The notes under the pieces are model-generated. The model was not told the origin of the DNA. It searched no databases and saw only the letters and a program-made list of their open reading frames with translations. A stretch of DNA of 42,913 bases, taken from positions 1-42,913 of the forward strand of contig JAKITK010000024.1 in assembly GCA_021648125.1 (NCBI GenBank). Reading direction: 5' to 3'. A program made the position numbers and the translations under genes. The stretch comes from Lysobacterales bacterium (GTDB lineage Bacteria; Pseudomonadota; Gammaproteobacteria; Xanthomonadales; SZUA-36). The first letter of the stretch is position 1, and each line of letters starts with the position of its first letter. This document shows, one piece after another, positions 1-8,612 of this stretch.

Positions 1-659
1 TACAGTAGGCAACACCTAAGAACCCAGCCTTTGGAGTTCCGTGCACAGATCGCGAGAGCACAAGGATGTGCGAAGCGATCCCACAGAGCAAAATTACAGT
101 AGGCAACACCTAAGAACCCAGCCTTTGGAGTTCCGTGCACAGATCGCGAGAGCACAAGGATGTGCGAAGCGATCCCACAGAGCAAAATTACAGTAGGCAA
201 CACCTAAGAACCCAGCCTTTGGAGTTCCGTGCACAGATCGCGAGAGCACAAGGATGTGCGAAGCCGATCCCACAGAGCAAAATTACAGTAGGCAACACCT
301 AAGAACCCAGCCTTTGGAGTTCCGTGCACAGATCGCGAGAGCACAAGGATGTGCGAAGCGATCCCACAGAGCAAAATTACAGTAGGCAACACCTAAGAAC
401 CCAGCCTTTGGAGTTCCGTGCACAGATCGCGAGAGCACAAGGATGTGCGAAGCGATCCCACAGAGCAAAATTACAGTAGGCAACACCTAAGAACCCAGCC
501 TTTGGAGTTCCGTGCACAGATCGTGAGAGCACAAGGATGTGCGAAGCGATCCCACAGAGCAAAATTACAGTAGGCAACACCTAAGAACCCAGCCTTTGCA
601 GTCATAAGCACAGATCGCGAGAGCACATGGATGTTTTGTACATGCCGGAAAAGCTCCGA
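1..659. repeat. Tandem array of seven 94-bp repeats with nested palindrome
   Basis: Units begin with TACAGTAGGCAACACC at 1, 95, 189, 284, 378, 472 and 566. The period is 94 bp; the third unit is 95 bp because of one extra C. The first six are nearly identical. The seventh diverges after about 34 bp, then resumes the core before decaying near 659. Each unit holds a nested hairpin (48-80 in unit 1): outer stem GATCGC/GCGATC, inner stem GCACA/TGTGC and loop AGGA (TCCT on the minus strand). Minus-strand open frames across the array shift with the 94-bp period and look non-coding. The array starts at or before the window edge, so the copy number is a minimum. Confidence 0.95.
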
Positions 660-730
660 GTAGCTTCAACCAGCGGTAAATAATTGAATTTGAGATGGGG
701 TTTCATTTCATCAAAACGAACGAGGGCTAT

Positions 731-2182
731 ATGTTTTACAATCTCAGCAAGCTCATTTTAATATTCCTGTTCATTGCATTGCTGGCCGTTACCAGTTTAG
801 CTAATACCAGCATTAGATCAGTAACAAATAATACAGTCTTTAAAGATAGCTTTGAGGCGCCAACGCCAGTTAATCAACCACCAATAGCCAATGCAGGCCC
901 TGCCCAACCCCTGATGGAGCTCACTCAAGGCCAGCTTGATGGTAGCGGCAGTAGCGACCCCGATGGCACTATTAGCCAATATCAATGGCAACAGACCCAG
1001 GGGCAGCCCGCCTTTATTGAAAATGCCAATACCGCGCTCACCAATATCATCACCCCTGCAGTTGGTGTCGATACCGTACTCACCTTTGAGCTAACGGTAA
1101 CCGATAACCAGGGGCTGAGCAGCACGGCCGCAACCACCGTTACCGTACAGCCCGATATTACCGATGGCGATATTGACGGTGACGGCATTGCTGATGAGAA
1201 CGACCTGTTTCCAAACGACGGTGATGAGGCCTACGACTTTGATGGTGATGGTATTGGTGATAATGCCGATACCGATCGAGATGGCGATGGTATCGATAAC
1301 GACAGCGACTGGTATCCCAATGACCCCGGTCTGAACGCCGCGCCCGTATTAACCATTACCTCACCACTGGAGGCAGCAACCCACAATAGCGGCAGGTTGC
1401 GGGTAACCGGCACCCTTAGCGCAGCCCCCAATACCGGTATTACCGTCAATGGTATTGTCGCCCGCCTAGGCGGTGATCCCTACGGCAGTGAATTTGCAGT
1501 AATGATACCGCTTGAGCAGGGCAGCCAGGATATTACCGTCACCGCCACATTACTGAGCAGAAAACAAATAAGCCAAACGGTAACTGTTACCGGTGGCGCC
1601 CAAGACCTGTTCCTTGCTTATGCTGACTCTGAGCATACCTTTGCTCCGGCTTCGGTTGAATTTAACCTTATTAACTTGAACCAGACTGGTATCCAGCGTA
1701 TTGATGTGGATTTTGACGGTGATGGTAATATCGATCAGGTTATCGACAATGGCTTTGGGCAAAGTATCAGTTACGACTACAGCCAAGCCGGAATATACCT
1801 GCCCGTTATCACCGTTGTAGATACCGACAACATAAGTCACCGCAATGATCTAGTCGTGGGAATCGAATCCGAAGCTCAGCGTAACCTGCTGCTACAGCAA
1901 GTATGGAACGGAATGAATGCCGCGCTGGTATCGGCTAACCTGGGTTTAGCTAAAGAGCATCTATTTATTGGAGATACCGTGGGTGGCTATGGTCAAGTAT
2001 TTTACCTGCTATTGCCGTTTATGGACGATATCGTTGCTAGCTATTCGCTGTTACAGCCAGTTACCACCGAGTTGGAATATGGCGAGTATCTGATTAACCG
2101 GGATATTGATGGTATCAACCGCGCCTTCTTCGTCTACTTAATGGCAAACGGTAATGGCGTTTGGCGAGTACGGAGTATGTAG
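731..2182 (+). CDS. Secreted PKD / thrombospondin-type-3 calcium-repeat protein
   Basis: This is probably an exported, calcium-binding adhesive or structural protein. I chose the ATG at 731 because GAGGG sits 4 bases upstream and it places a clean signal peptide at residues 1-26 (hydrophobic run LILIFLFIALLAV, then a cleavage-like SLA). An in-frame ATG at 695 has a poorer site and would bury the signal. From the chosen start: a PKD-type Ig domain at about 47-140 (NAGPAQ, GSGSSDPDG, FELTVTDNQG); acidic DxDxDG repeats at about 145-198 typical of TSP3 calcium repeats; an Ig-like segment at about 205-285; a second PKD-like stretch to about 370 containing DFDGDGNID; and a C-terminal part I do not recognise. 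It is the first gene of a four-gene same-strand exported cluster. Its stop lies 2 bases before the next start. No enzymatic motif is seen. Confidence 0.85.
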   Translation: MFYNLSKLILIFLFIALLAVTSLANTSIRSVTNNTVFKDSFEAPTPVNQPPIANAGPAQPLMELTQGQLDGSGSSDPDGTISQYQWQQTQGQPAFIENANTALTNIITPAVGVDTVLTFELTVTDNQGLSSTAATTVTVQPDITDGDIDGDGIADENDLFPNDGDEAYDFDGDGIGDNADTDRDGDGIDNDSDWYPNDPGLNAAPVLTITSPLEAATHNSGRLRVTGTLSAAPNTGITVNGIVARLGGDPYGSEFAVMIPLEQGSQDITVTATLLSRKQISQTVTVTGGAQDLFLAYADSEHTFAPASVEFNLINLNQTGIQRIDVDFDGDGNIDQVIDNGFGQSISYDYSQAGIYLPVITVVDTDNISHRNDLVVGIESEAQRNLLLQQVWNGMNAALVSANLGLAKEHLFIGDTVGGYGQVFYLLLPFMDDIVASYSLLQPVTTELEYGEYLINRDIDGINRAFFVYLMANGNGVWRVRSM

Positions 2183-2184
2183 TT

Positions 2185-3030
2185 ATGGGTGACCTTTATT
2201 CACCAATTTTCATAATACCTTTTATCATTGCGTATTATTTCTGGATTTTAGTATTACCTATACTGGTTGCCCAGCTATTGGTATATATGCTGACAAAGCA
2301 TTTTGGCTGGGAGCTTAAAAAGAAACATAAATGGCTCTGGATCATTCTGTTGGCAAGCATTTGGATTACCTATCCCTGGTTTAGTATTGTTGAAGATATA
2401 GAAGGCAGGGTTGTTGATGTAACCGGCCAGCCCATAGAAGGAGTGCTGGTGACGGCTCTTTGGGAGTATGAGCCGATAATCCCGGTCACCGACCTTATTT
2501 CTAGGAGCGGCTCCAATGCTGCCCAAGCAAGAGAAGCTGTGACCAATAAAGAGGGGCGTTATCGGATTTACGGATTTACCTACCTCCCATCTTTTAATCA
2601 TAAACTGCGGTTACTTGAGCCAGAGGTGAGGTTTTACCATGAGGATCTGCGGGTTGATTACAGGCTAAGCAAGTTTTTGGGAACTACTTACCCACCAAAT
2701 TTCGATTGGGGTATTATCCGAGAAAGCAGTTGGAATGGTCTTGATGTGGTGATGGTTATATCAGACAACGGTTCTCTACAGAATGGGTATAGCGGGTCTC
2801 TGTGGGGATTTGTTAGTGATGTGTTAAGCGAAGATAATGATAATTGCATGTGGACAAATATTCCGAATGCAATTATCACTAGGCTTAAAGCTACTAAGAA
2901 TAGCGTATGGATTTCTGAAGATACAGTAAAGTTTGGTAGACGCTCATTACCTAGGAACATGGAGAAGTGTGGCGTAGATGTTAGTTTTTTTGAAGGACTG
3001 GATGAATGGAATATAAAAACTGTGCAATAG
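2185..3030 (+). CDS. Membrane protein with carboxypeptidase-regulatory-like domain
   Basis: 281 residues of unknown function. The ATG at 2185 is preceded by CGGAG and follows the previous stop by 2 bases; an upstream in-frame TTG at 2161 would overlap that gene. Residues about 8-38 are a long hydrophobic stretch, probably a membrane pass or hairpin, and a second segment (WLWIILLASIWITYPWF) follows at about 50-66. After it comes a beta-rich stretch (GRVVDVTGQPIEGVLVTA) that matches the CarboxypepD_reg / transthyretin-like fold often found in exported bacterial proteins. The rest is a soluble domain with no motif I recognise. It overlaps the following gene by 25 bp, so the two are probably co-translated. 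Its tight linkage to the neighbouring secreted proteins suggests a shared cell-surface role; that is inference. Confidence 0.75.
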   Translation: MGDLYSPIFIIPFIIAYYFWILVLPILVAQLLVYMLTKHFGWELKKKHKWLWIILLASIWITYPWFSIVEDIEGRVVDVTGQPIEGVLVTALWEYEPIIPVTDLISRSGSNAAQAREAVTNKEGRYRIYGFTYLPSFNHKLRLLEPEVRFYHEDLRVDYRLSKFLGTTYPPNFDWGIIRESSWNGLDVVMVISDNGSLQNGYSGSLWGFVSDVLSEDNDNCMWTNIPNAIITRLKATKNSVWISEDTVKFGRRSLPRNMEKCGVDVSFFEGLDEWNIKTVQ

Positions 3031-5897
3031 CTATAGCGTTGTCTACCCTGACAATACTGCCCGTTACTGGCTTGGCATATGAGACCCCCACCCATGAGAG
3101 GATGTCAGAGGCGGCACTGAAAAATTCGGTGCTGTTTGAGGCAGATGGGGTTCTCAAGGAGCTTGGTATAATCGTGCCAAACGATATAAAGGATTTTGCA
3201 ACTCCTGACGGTAGTTTATCTGATGAAGGAAACGAACGCTTCCATGATTTTTACCTGGAAAAAAACATCAAGAGCCAACGAAATGTTATCGGTCATGTAC
3301 GCCTAGGTTCAGCTTATGAAGATCACGAAAAGATCCTTTGGGCTTGTGCGCATTTTTTTGATCCAGAAAAAAAGCGGCGACTGAGGCCTGATTTGTGTCT
3401 GTTTGGATCCAACTTTCGCTCCCCCAATTGGGCTCTATATGGTGTCGATAAGGATGGAGAGTTGATAGCCAACCGCAGTGATGCATTAATGCGAGATGGC
3501 AACAACCGCTTTTTTTTAGCCTTGACCACTGAGAATAAAACCACCCGGGAAGAATATTTTGGCAGCCTTTTCCGCAATATCGGTCAGGGCATACATCATA
3601 TACAAGACATGACCCAACCACAGCATGTGCGCGATGATCCGCATCTTCCAGTTTTGGGTGAAGAAGTAAGTCTTTACGAAAAGTATTCCAATTGTAAGTA
3701 TAGGGTAAATGAACCAACAGTGAAGCCTGGTTGGACTATAAATACGATCAGCAATTTTCTTACAGGTAAATGTACATTTGACTCCCCACTAAAAGTGCCC
3801 CAAGACTATGCTGAAATCTCCTTAAACCAATTCAATCACTCAGAAAAGTTCTGGATAAATGAGGGTAAGGGGATGGCTGAATTTACCAATGCAAATTTTG
3901 TCTCCAAGGATACTAATTTCAGGATAAGTGGTCAGTTGTTGTCTGCCCCACCCCGGACCCTGACCTATAGCTATGGGAAGTACAAGCTACCTGACCCCAA
4001 TAACGATGGTGGGCCAATCATAGACATATCCAGAATTGAGGCACCAATTCCAGAGGGTCTTGGCAGTGGTCCTGATCAGCCCTTGCGTGGTGAAATCAGG
4101 TTTTTTGGCACCATGGTTAAGGATAAATATACGGGCACCAGTAAGCTAAACCCCCGTACCAGCTCGCTTTCTATATTTCATGATGACCTGAGATTGCAGA
4201 ATATAGCTATTCCTCTGGAACCTTTTGGTGTGCCTTCGCCTTTGCGCCTGTTCTCACTCAACAGATTCACTTTCGATGAAGCGCATAAATATCTGTTATC
4301 CCGCGCTGTGTCTTATAGCACCGGGCTGATCAACTACTTCTTCCGTGGTCGGGTGGCCATTAGCAATGTATTGTATCTGGGTGGTGATGAGATCATCATA
4401 ACAATTAAAAATGTCACTGCGGATAAGAACCTTGATGGCGCGGCCTATAGTTTTACCAATGGTAGTTTCTCTCTGTATTATGATGACGGGAATGGTAGCC
4501 GCTATAGAATACCCGCGAGATTTACTTTTGATGCCGTGCTGGTGGGAGATGAAATGTTAGAGAATGGTGACAAAAAGACCATAATCTTTAACTTATCACC
4601 TGATGGTACACCTATTGATATAGATATCAAAAAACCGCTTACCCTGATTTTTGATGGCGCTATAAGCCATGCGGATCTGGAGCGGAGTAAATGGGAGCGC
4701 GGCATCGCCGCCACCACTTTTTACGCCGAACCACTGCTATCTTTTGATATCAGCCGGTCAGATGGCAATGCGCCAGTGCCCAATGTTATCGACATATACT
4801 CATCTTATGACCTTGGGTTGAATTGGGAGCCAGTTGCAGAATCAGCTTTTTCCATAGCTTTCAGTGATACCACCCTTGACCCATCTAATCGCCTGGGGAT
4901 TAATGCGGTGGCTTATATTGGTAATCGGGAGCTACTGGTGTACCTAGATTATCTGGATTACAACAACGGTACACCCGGAAGCACTAGTCTAAGTATAGGA
5001 TCCTTACGCTTGAGTAGCTATGGCGCGGAAAATATACTGTCAGGTGTTGCGCTTGACTGGGGTACGGCAATTGGTGGGGCAGGTAATAATATCTTCGACA
5101 ATATGGCAACATTACACTCGCTAAGCGCCACCGGGCCAACCAGCCTGGCTGCACTCAGAATCAGCAAACCACCACTCACTGATCCACCACCCCGCGTCCG
5201 CACCTTTGAACTATTAACAATACCTGATTGGTCTGTGGATACCAATTGGGTAATGAGCGGCAACCCGGATGCAGGCGGCCTGCCTGAGCTTTCCTGGTTG
5301 GGCGGGGATGATTTTATTATGGCTACCCAGGTTGAGGCTTCTGAAACTGGCAACCCTGATGCGCGGGAGCGCGAGTCTGCATTACGAATAACCAACGATG
5401 GGGGTCTTAGCTATGCTGAGCTGGCAAGAATAGCCGTGTGTGAAGCAGATGATAACACCTGTGTACAACATGTTGTACCCATGGATGAAGGCCGCCTATT
5501 CGGTTGGATTGAACAACATGCCAGCGATTACCCTGGAACCACAATATTTTATACCTCCACCGATGCCGGTGCTTCCTGGCAGGTGCTGGGTACTGCACCT
5601 GAAACATCAGCATGCCAAGATAATGCCTTGCGTTATACTGAAGTAAATACCGTTATATATCTTGGCAGTAGTAGCCCTTTCATACCTTTTGTTAATGATG
5701 TTTTTTTTATAGAAACCACTTGTAAGGAGATCATTGAGGATGGCGGCTTTTACAGTGGCTTGAATATAATCAGTACTAATGTATTTGCCAGCAAAGATAG
5801 CGCTAGGAACTGGACTGAGGTAATCAAACCACCCAAAATGAATGGCCGGATTATTTATGCAGGCGATAACGGAGTTGTTCCAGGGATTTTTGACTAA
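3006..5897 (+). CDS. Secreted zinc phospholipase C-like protein with Asp-box repeats
   Basis: 963 residues with a signal peptide at 1-24 (ending TGLA). The mature N-terminus carries a histidine pattern like the zinc-dependent phospholipase C / S1-P1 nuclease superfamily: THERM near 29, RFHDFY near 80, AHFFDP near 117 and GIHHIQDMTQPQHVRDD at about 195-211, where the H-x3-D and later H are the expected metal ligands. The middle is unrecognised beta-rich sequence. The C-terminal half has at least four Asp-box-like motifs (SSYDLGLNW near 600, TNDGGLSY near 794, STDAGASW near 850, SKDSARNW near 928), which usually mark sialidase-type propeller blades. The start overlaps the upstream gene by 25 bp. 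A lipid- or nucleic-acid-degrading secreted enzyme is plausible; the substrate is not determinable here. Confidence 0.8.
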   Translation: MEYKNCAIAIALSTLTILPVTGLAYETPTHERMSEAALKNSVLFEADGVLKELGIIVPNDIKDFATPDGSLSDEGNERFHDFYLEKNIKSQRNVIGHVRLGSAYEDHEKILWACAHFFDPEKKRRLRPDLCLFGSNFRSPNWALYGVDKDGELIANRSDALMRDGNNRFFLALTTENKTTREEYFGSLFRNIGQGIHHIQDMTQPQHVRDDPHLPVLGEEVSLYEKYSNCKYRVNEPTVKPGWTINTISNFLTGKCTFDSPLKVPQDYAEISLNQFNHSEKFWINEGKGMAEFTNANFVSKDTNFRISGQLLSAPPRTLTYSYGKYKLPDPNNDGGPIIDISRIEAPIPEGLGSGPDQPLRGEIRFFGTMVKDKYTGTSKLNPRTSSLSIFHDDLRLQNIAIPLEPFGVPSPLRLFSLNRFTFDEAHKYLLSRAVSYSTGLINYFFRGRVAISNVLYLGGDEIIITIKNVTADKNLDGAAYSFTNGSFSLYYDDGNGSRYRIPARFTFDAVLVGDEMLENGDKKTIIFNLSPDGTPIDIDIKKPLTLIFDGAISHADLERSKWERGIAATTFYAEPLLSFDISRSDGNAPVPNVIDIYSSYDLGLNWEPVAESAFSIAFSDTTLDPSNRLGINAVAYIGNRELLVYLDYLDYNNGTPGSTSLSIGSLRLSSYGAENILSGVALDWGTAIGGAGNNIFDNMATLHSLSATGPTSLAALRISKPPLTDPPPRVRTFELLTIPDWSVDTNWVMSGNPDAGGLPELSWLGGDDFIMATQVEASETGNPDARERESALRITNDGGLSYAELARIAVCEADDNTCVQHVVPMDEGRLFGWIEQHASDYPGTTIFYTSTDAGASWQVLGTAPETSACQDNALRYTEVNTVIYLGSSSPFIPFVNDVFFIETTCKEIIEDGGFYSGLNIISTNVFASKDSARNWTEVIKPPKMNGRIIYAGDNGVVPGIFD

Positions 5898-5965
5898 GCG
5901 CTGCTGAATTGAATATTGGAATAAGAAAAAAGCGCTATGGTGGACTCTTATCGAGGAGAAAGATA

Positions 5966-6523
5966 ATGGATAAAGTAATATTAGCATTTATCGTTGGGCT
6001 GGCTATCTTCGCTGTCAACTCTGTCCGCGCACAGAATCTGGCAGTAGAAGAAAGCAACAGAACAATTGAAAACAAGACCTTGCAGGTGTTGAGAATATCT
6101 GATCGCTGGATCTGGTTAGATGCTGTGGACTATGGGTGGAAAAGATTCAAAATACCAGATGATTTCAGCTTTATTGTTGATAGTGAAGCTGTAAGCTTGG
6201 ATGAAATTGTTGTAGGGCAAAAATTGAATGTTTATATCACCAGAACAGAAACTGATTGGATTCTGCTTTCTGAGCCTGGTGGAGTAGAGGCGGTTGAAGA
6301 TACTAATGCGGGGGAAGAGGAGTCTCCTGCTATGCCTACTATCACCATGAGCGAGGTTGTTATCACCAGTACAGTACCGAATATTTATATCATGAGCACT
6401 GGGACGACTCTGGTTCCAATTTCTGAAGTTGATGGAACAAGGGCTGTTGAAGATACTGAGGTAGACAAATGTATAGTGATACCGCAAGAGAGCCTGAAAT
6501 GCCACAAGCGGCGAGATAGATAG
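5966..6523 (+). CDS. Small secreted hypothetical protein
   Basis: 185 residues, not recognised. The ATG at 5966 follows a strong GAGGAG site; an in-frame ATG at 5909 lacks one and would add 19 basic residues before the signal peptide. Residues 1-23 form a signal peptide (VILAFIVGLAIFAV, cleavage after VRA). The mature part begins with a short beta-rich domain (about 30-110) containing a tryptophan-rich stretch (DRWIWLDAVDYGW), followed by an acidic linker and a valine-rich tail ending in two cysteines. It lies 68 bp after the phospholipase-like gene on the same strand and is the last gene of the exported cluster. The region just downstream in the same frame is transposase-derived, so the native C-terminus may have been altered by an insertion. 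Confidence 0.65.
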   Translation: MDKVILAFIVGLAIFAVNSVRAQNLAVEESNRTIENKTLQVLRISDRWIWLDAVDYGWKRFKIPDDFSFIVDSEAVSLDEIVVGQKLNVYITRTETDWILLSEPGGVEAVEDTNAGEEESPAMPTITMSEVVITSTVPNIYIMSTGTTLVPISEVDGTRAVEDTEVDKCIVIPQESLKCHKRRDR

Positions 6524-6547
6524 CCAGCGGCTGTATCAAGCAGTTGC

Positions 6548-6646
6548 CTGAGGCGACTTGAAGAAAAATACCCGGCAGCGATGAAGTGTCTGGTGAAAGA
6601 TAAAGAAGCGATGCTGGCCTTTTATAACTTTCCGACTGTACACTGC
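6548..6646 (+). pseudogene. IS256-type transposase C-terminal fragment
   Basis: Conceptual translation from 6548 gives LRRLEEKYPAAMKCLVKDKE followed by AMLAFYNFPTVH. This matches the conserved segment of Mutator/IS256 transposases before the TTNPIES motif. The homology then stops abruptly and the frame runs into the 91-bp repeat array. There is no start codon, no catalytic DDE region and no inverted repeat, so this is a scrap. It lies in the same frame as the gene ending at 6523, directly after its stop. A second IS256 scrap (N-terminal) lies at 39006. Confidence 0.6.
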
Positions 6647-6703
6647 GACATATCCGGATCAGCAATCCTACCACTGGCGACACAGGTCGCGAGAGCAGGT
6701 CAC

Positions 6704-7150
6704 GATCTACCTTGAGTGGGGTTTAACTACGATATTTATTTATTGAGCTTTGGCGTTTCCTCTAGAGATCGCTCTTTTGCATCCATGCAACCGCGATCTA
6801 CCTTGAGTGGGGTTTAACTACGATATTAATTTGTTGGATTTTGGCGTTTCGTGTAAGCATCGCTCTTTTGCATCCTTGCAACCGCGATGTACCTTGAGTG
6901 GAGTTTAACTACGATATTTATTTATTGAGCTTTGGCGTTTCCTCTAGAGATCGCTCTTTTGCATCCTTGCAACCGCGATGTACCTTGAGTGAAATTGAGC
7001 TTTTGTATTAGTTTATTGGCTTTCGAGTTTTCCTATATCGCTCTTTTGCATCCATGCAACCGCGATGTACCTTGAGTGAAATTGAGCTTTTGTATTAGTT
7101 TATTGGCTTTCGAGTTTTCCTATATCGCTCTTTTGCATCCATGCAACCGC
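6704..7150. repeat. Tandem array of five 91/87-bp repeats with nested palindrome
   Basis: Units start at GAT(C/G)TACCTTGAGTG at 6704, 6795, 6886, 6977 and 7064. The first three are 91 bp. The last two are 87 bp, near-identical to each other, and differ from the first three in the central filler. Each junction carries a nested hairpin (6767-6798 for the first): outer stem GATCGC/GCGATC, inner stem TTGCA/TGCAA, loop TCCA or TCCT. The outer stem equals that of the 94-bp array at 1-659, but the filler sequence is unrelated. No coding capacity is seen. Confidence 0.95.
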
Positions 7151-7156
7151 GACATA

Positions 7157-7172
7157 CCTACATCCTTGTAGG
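7157..7172. repeat. Solitary hairpin, stem CCTACA/TGTAGG, loop TCCT
   Basis: A perfect 6-bp stem with loop TCCT follows directly after the last unit of the 91/87-bp array. It shares the loop but not the stem sequence with the array hairpins, and looks like another member of the same hairpin family. Confidence 0.7.
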
Positions 7173-7178
7173 CAAAAT

Positions 7179-7237
7179 GCCCGGAACAGGAAAAAGAGGG
7201 GAAACCTGTTCCGGGCGCTTGTTAGCAAGCTAACAAG
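7179..7237. repeat. Two adjacent perfect inverted repeats
   Basis: The first hairpin has 12-bp perfect arms GCCCGGAACAGG (7179-7190) and CCTGTTCCGGGC (7205-7216) around a purine-rich loop. The second has 9-bp arms CTTGTTAGC/GCTAACAAG (7218-7226, 7229-7237) around AA. No T-run follows on either strand, so an ordinary intrinsic terminator is not clearly supported. It could be a double terminator, a transcript-stabilising structure or the end of a mobile element. Confidence 0.75.
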
Positions 7238-7654
7238 TAAAGTTGACCCAAGCGGGCCGAACTTATACCAACCGTCAGATGAAGAAGAAGGGGGGTTCTT
7301 GCTTCACCCTTAACGACTGATGGTACTTTCTGTAGGTTCCGAGCAATTCATTCACCCATCCAAAACCTACCTGATATGGCGTATCTTATATATTAATAAT
7401 AAATAAAACAATTGATAATTTCTTATTGTTAGCCCTAGATATATTTATGCCATAATAGATTTTACAAAAGAGATGATATTTATAGCAACAAAGGAGCCTC
7501 TAACTCCTTCAAAATGAAGTGCTTTGGGGTTCCAAATTATTCAATAACAAGGTGAACTATGTGGAAATTACCTCACAATTACGCCTTCCTGAATGAATAA
7601 CTATTAAAATTGTGGCTGCAGATTGCCCATTTTTAATAAACCTGGGGTACTTTA
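7238..7654. other. AT-rich leader region of the LysR gene
   Basis: There is no gene of ordinary size here. The stretch is AT-rich, especially 7380-7470, and probably contains the LysR gene promoter. A 13-codon frame at 7559-7600 (ATG to TAA, MWKLPHNYAFLNE) has AAGGTG upstream at good spacing. It might be a leader peptide, but nothing beyond the ribosome site supports it. Confidence 0.35.
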
Positions 7655-8560
7655 ATGAATTATAGAAAGATTCCTCCACTGCGTGCATTGCGTGCATTTG
7701 TAGCCTCTGCCAAACATTTGAGCTTCACCCGGGCAGCCGAAGATCTCTATGTAACTCAGGCGGCCGTTAGCCTGCAAGTCAAACAGCTAGAAGAATTTCT
7801 CGAAATACCACTATTTATTCGTGGTAGCCGTAGTCTGACGATGACCGCTCAGGGTAAAATCTATTTACAGGATGTTAATGTTGCACTGAAAGAGTTAGCC
7901 GCAGCCACCGAAAGGGTAACCCGGCGTAACCGTAATGTTGAATTGGTGGTCAGCACCCTCACCTCTTTCGCTGAGCGCTGGCTGATTCCTAAACTGCCGG
8001 ATTTCCAACAGGCTCATGCGAATATGGATATCCGTATTACGGCATCAGAGTGGGTCGTTGATTTTGATCGTGACGGCGTAGATTTAGCCATTCGTTATGG
8101 TGGCGGTGAATGGCCAGATACCAACTCCACACTGCTGTTAAGGGATAATATTTTTCCGGTTTGCAGCCCTGGTTTATGTGAAAATTCGAAGCTCCCCTGC
8201 AAGGCAGAAAATCTGGCGCAATTCACCCTGCTGCACGATGACTACGCTCGCGAAGACTGGATGCAATGGCTGAAAGTAGCCGGAATTACCAGCGTTGATG
8301 CTCAGCGAGGTTTAAGCTTTAGTCATTCGAGCATGATGCTTGAAGCTGCAGCACAAGGCATGGGCTTGGCACTGGGGCACACTTCACTTATCCAGGATGA
8401 CCTCAAGTCTGGGCGTTTGATTAAGCCTTTTGAATCCTGCCTGCGAGACGAAATGGCTTACTATATTGTCACCCCGGTGGGCACTGACAATAAGCTGGCA
8501 AATGTATTTCGCGACTGGCTGTTGGAAGAAGCACGACAAAAGCCACTTCTGAAAAACTAG
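7655..8560 (+). CDS. LysR-family transcriptional regulator, GcvA-like
   Basis: 301 residues with a standard LysR layout. An N-terminal winged helix-turn-helix occupies about 6-65 (PPLRALRAFVASAKHLSFTR, then AAEDLYVTQAAVSLQVKQLE), closely resembling the GcvA branch. The periplasmic-binding-type effector domain follows at about 92-295 (SFAERWLIPKLPDFQ, DGVDLAIRYGGGEWP). GcvA proteins control glycine-cleavage genes, but relatives regulate many unrelated targets and no gcv gene is nearby, so the target is unknown. It is not in an operon: the upstream side is a long intergenic and repeat region, and the downstream gene converges. The start follows CTGGGGTAC at moderate spacing, with no better alternative. 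Confidence 0.88.
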   Translation: MNYRKIPPLRALRAFVASAKHLSFTRAAEDLYVTQAAVSLQVKQLEEFLEIPLFIRGSRSLTMTAQGKIYLQDVNVALKELAAATERVTRRNRNVELVVSTLTSFAERWLIPKLPDFQQAHANMDIRITASEWVVDFDRDGVDLAIRYGGGEWPDTNSTLLLRDNIFPVCSPGLCENSKLPCKAENLAQFTLLHDDYAREDWMQWLKVAGITSVDAQRGLSFSHSSMMLEAAAQGMGLALGHTSLIQDDLKSGRLIKPFESCLRDEMAYYIVTPVGTDNKLANVFRDWLLEEARQKPLLKN

Positions 8561-8612
8561 AGTTAGCCGCTGCGCGGAAAGAGAATAAAATCCGGCCTGG
8601 TTATTAGAAATA

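Noticed and set aside
204-580. Repeated minus-strand open frames with near-identical peptides across the 94-bp array
   Set aside because: The period is 94, not a multiple of 3, so the same peptide appears in shifting frames; there are no ribosome sites and the sequence is explained by the repeat.
1-659. CRISPR array
   Set aside because: Units are near-identical over the full 94 bp with no variable spacers, and no cas genes are present.
3286-3717. 143-codon open frame on the minus strand inside the phospholipase-like gene
   Set aside because: It is antisense to a well-supported gene, lacks a ribosome site and has no recognisable motif.
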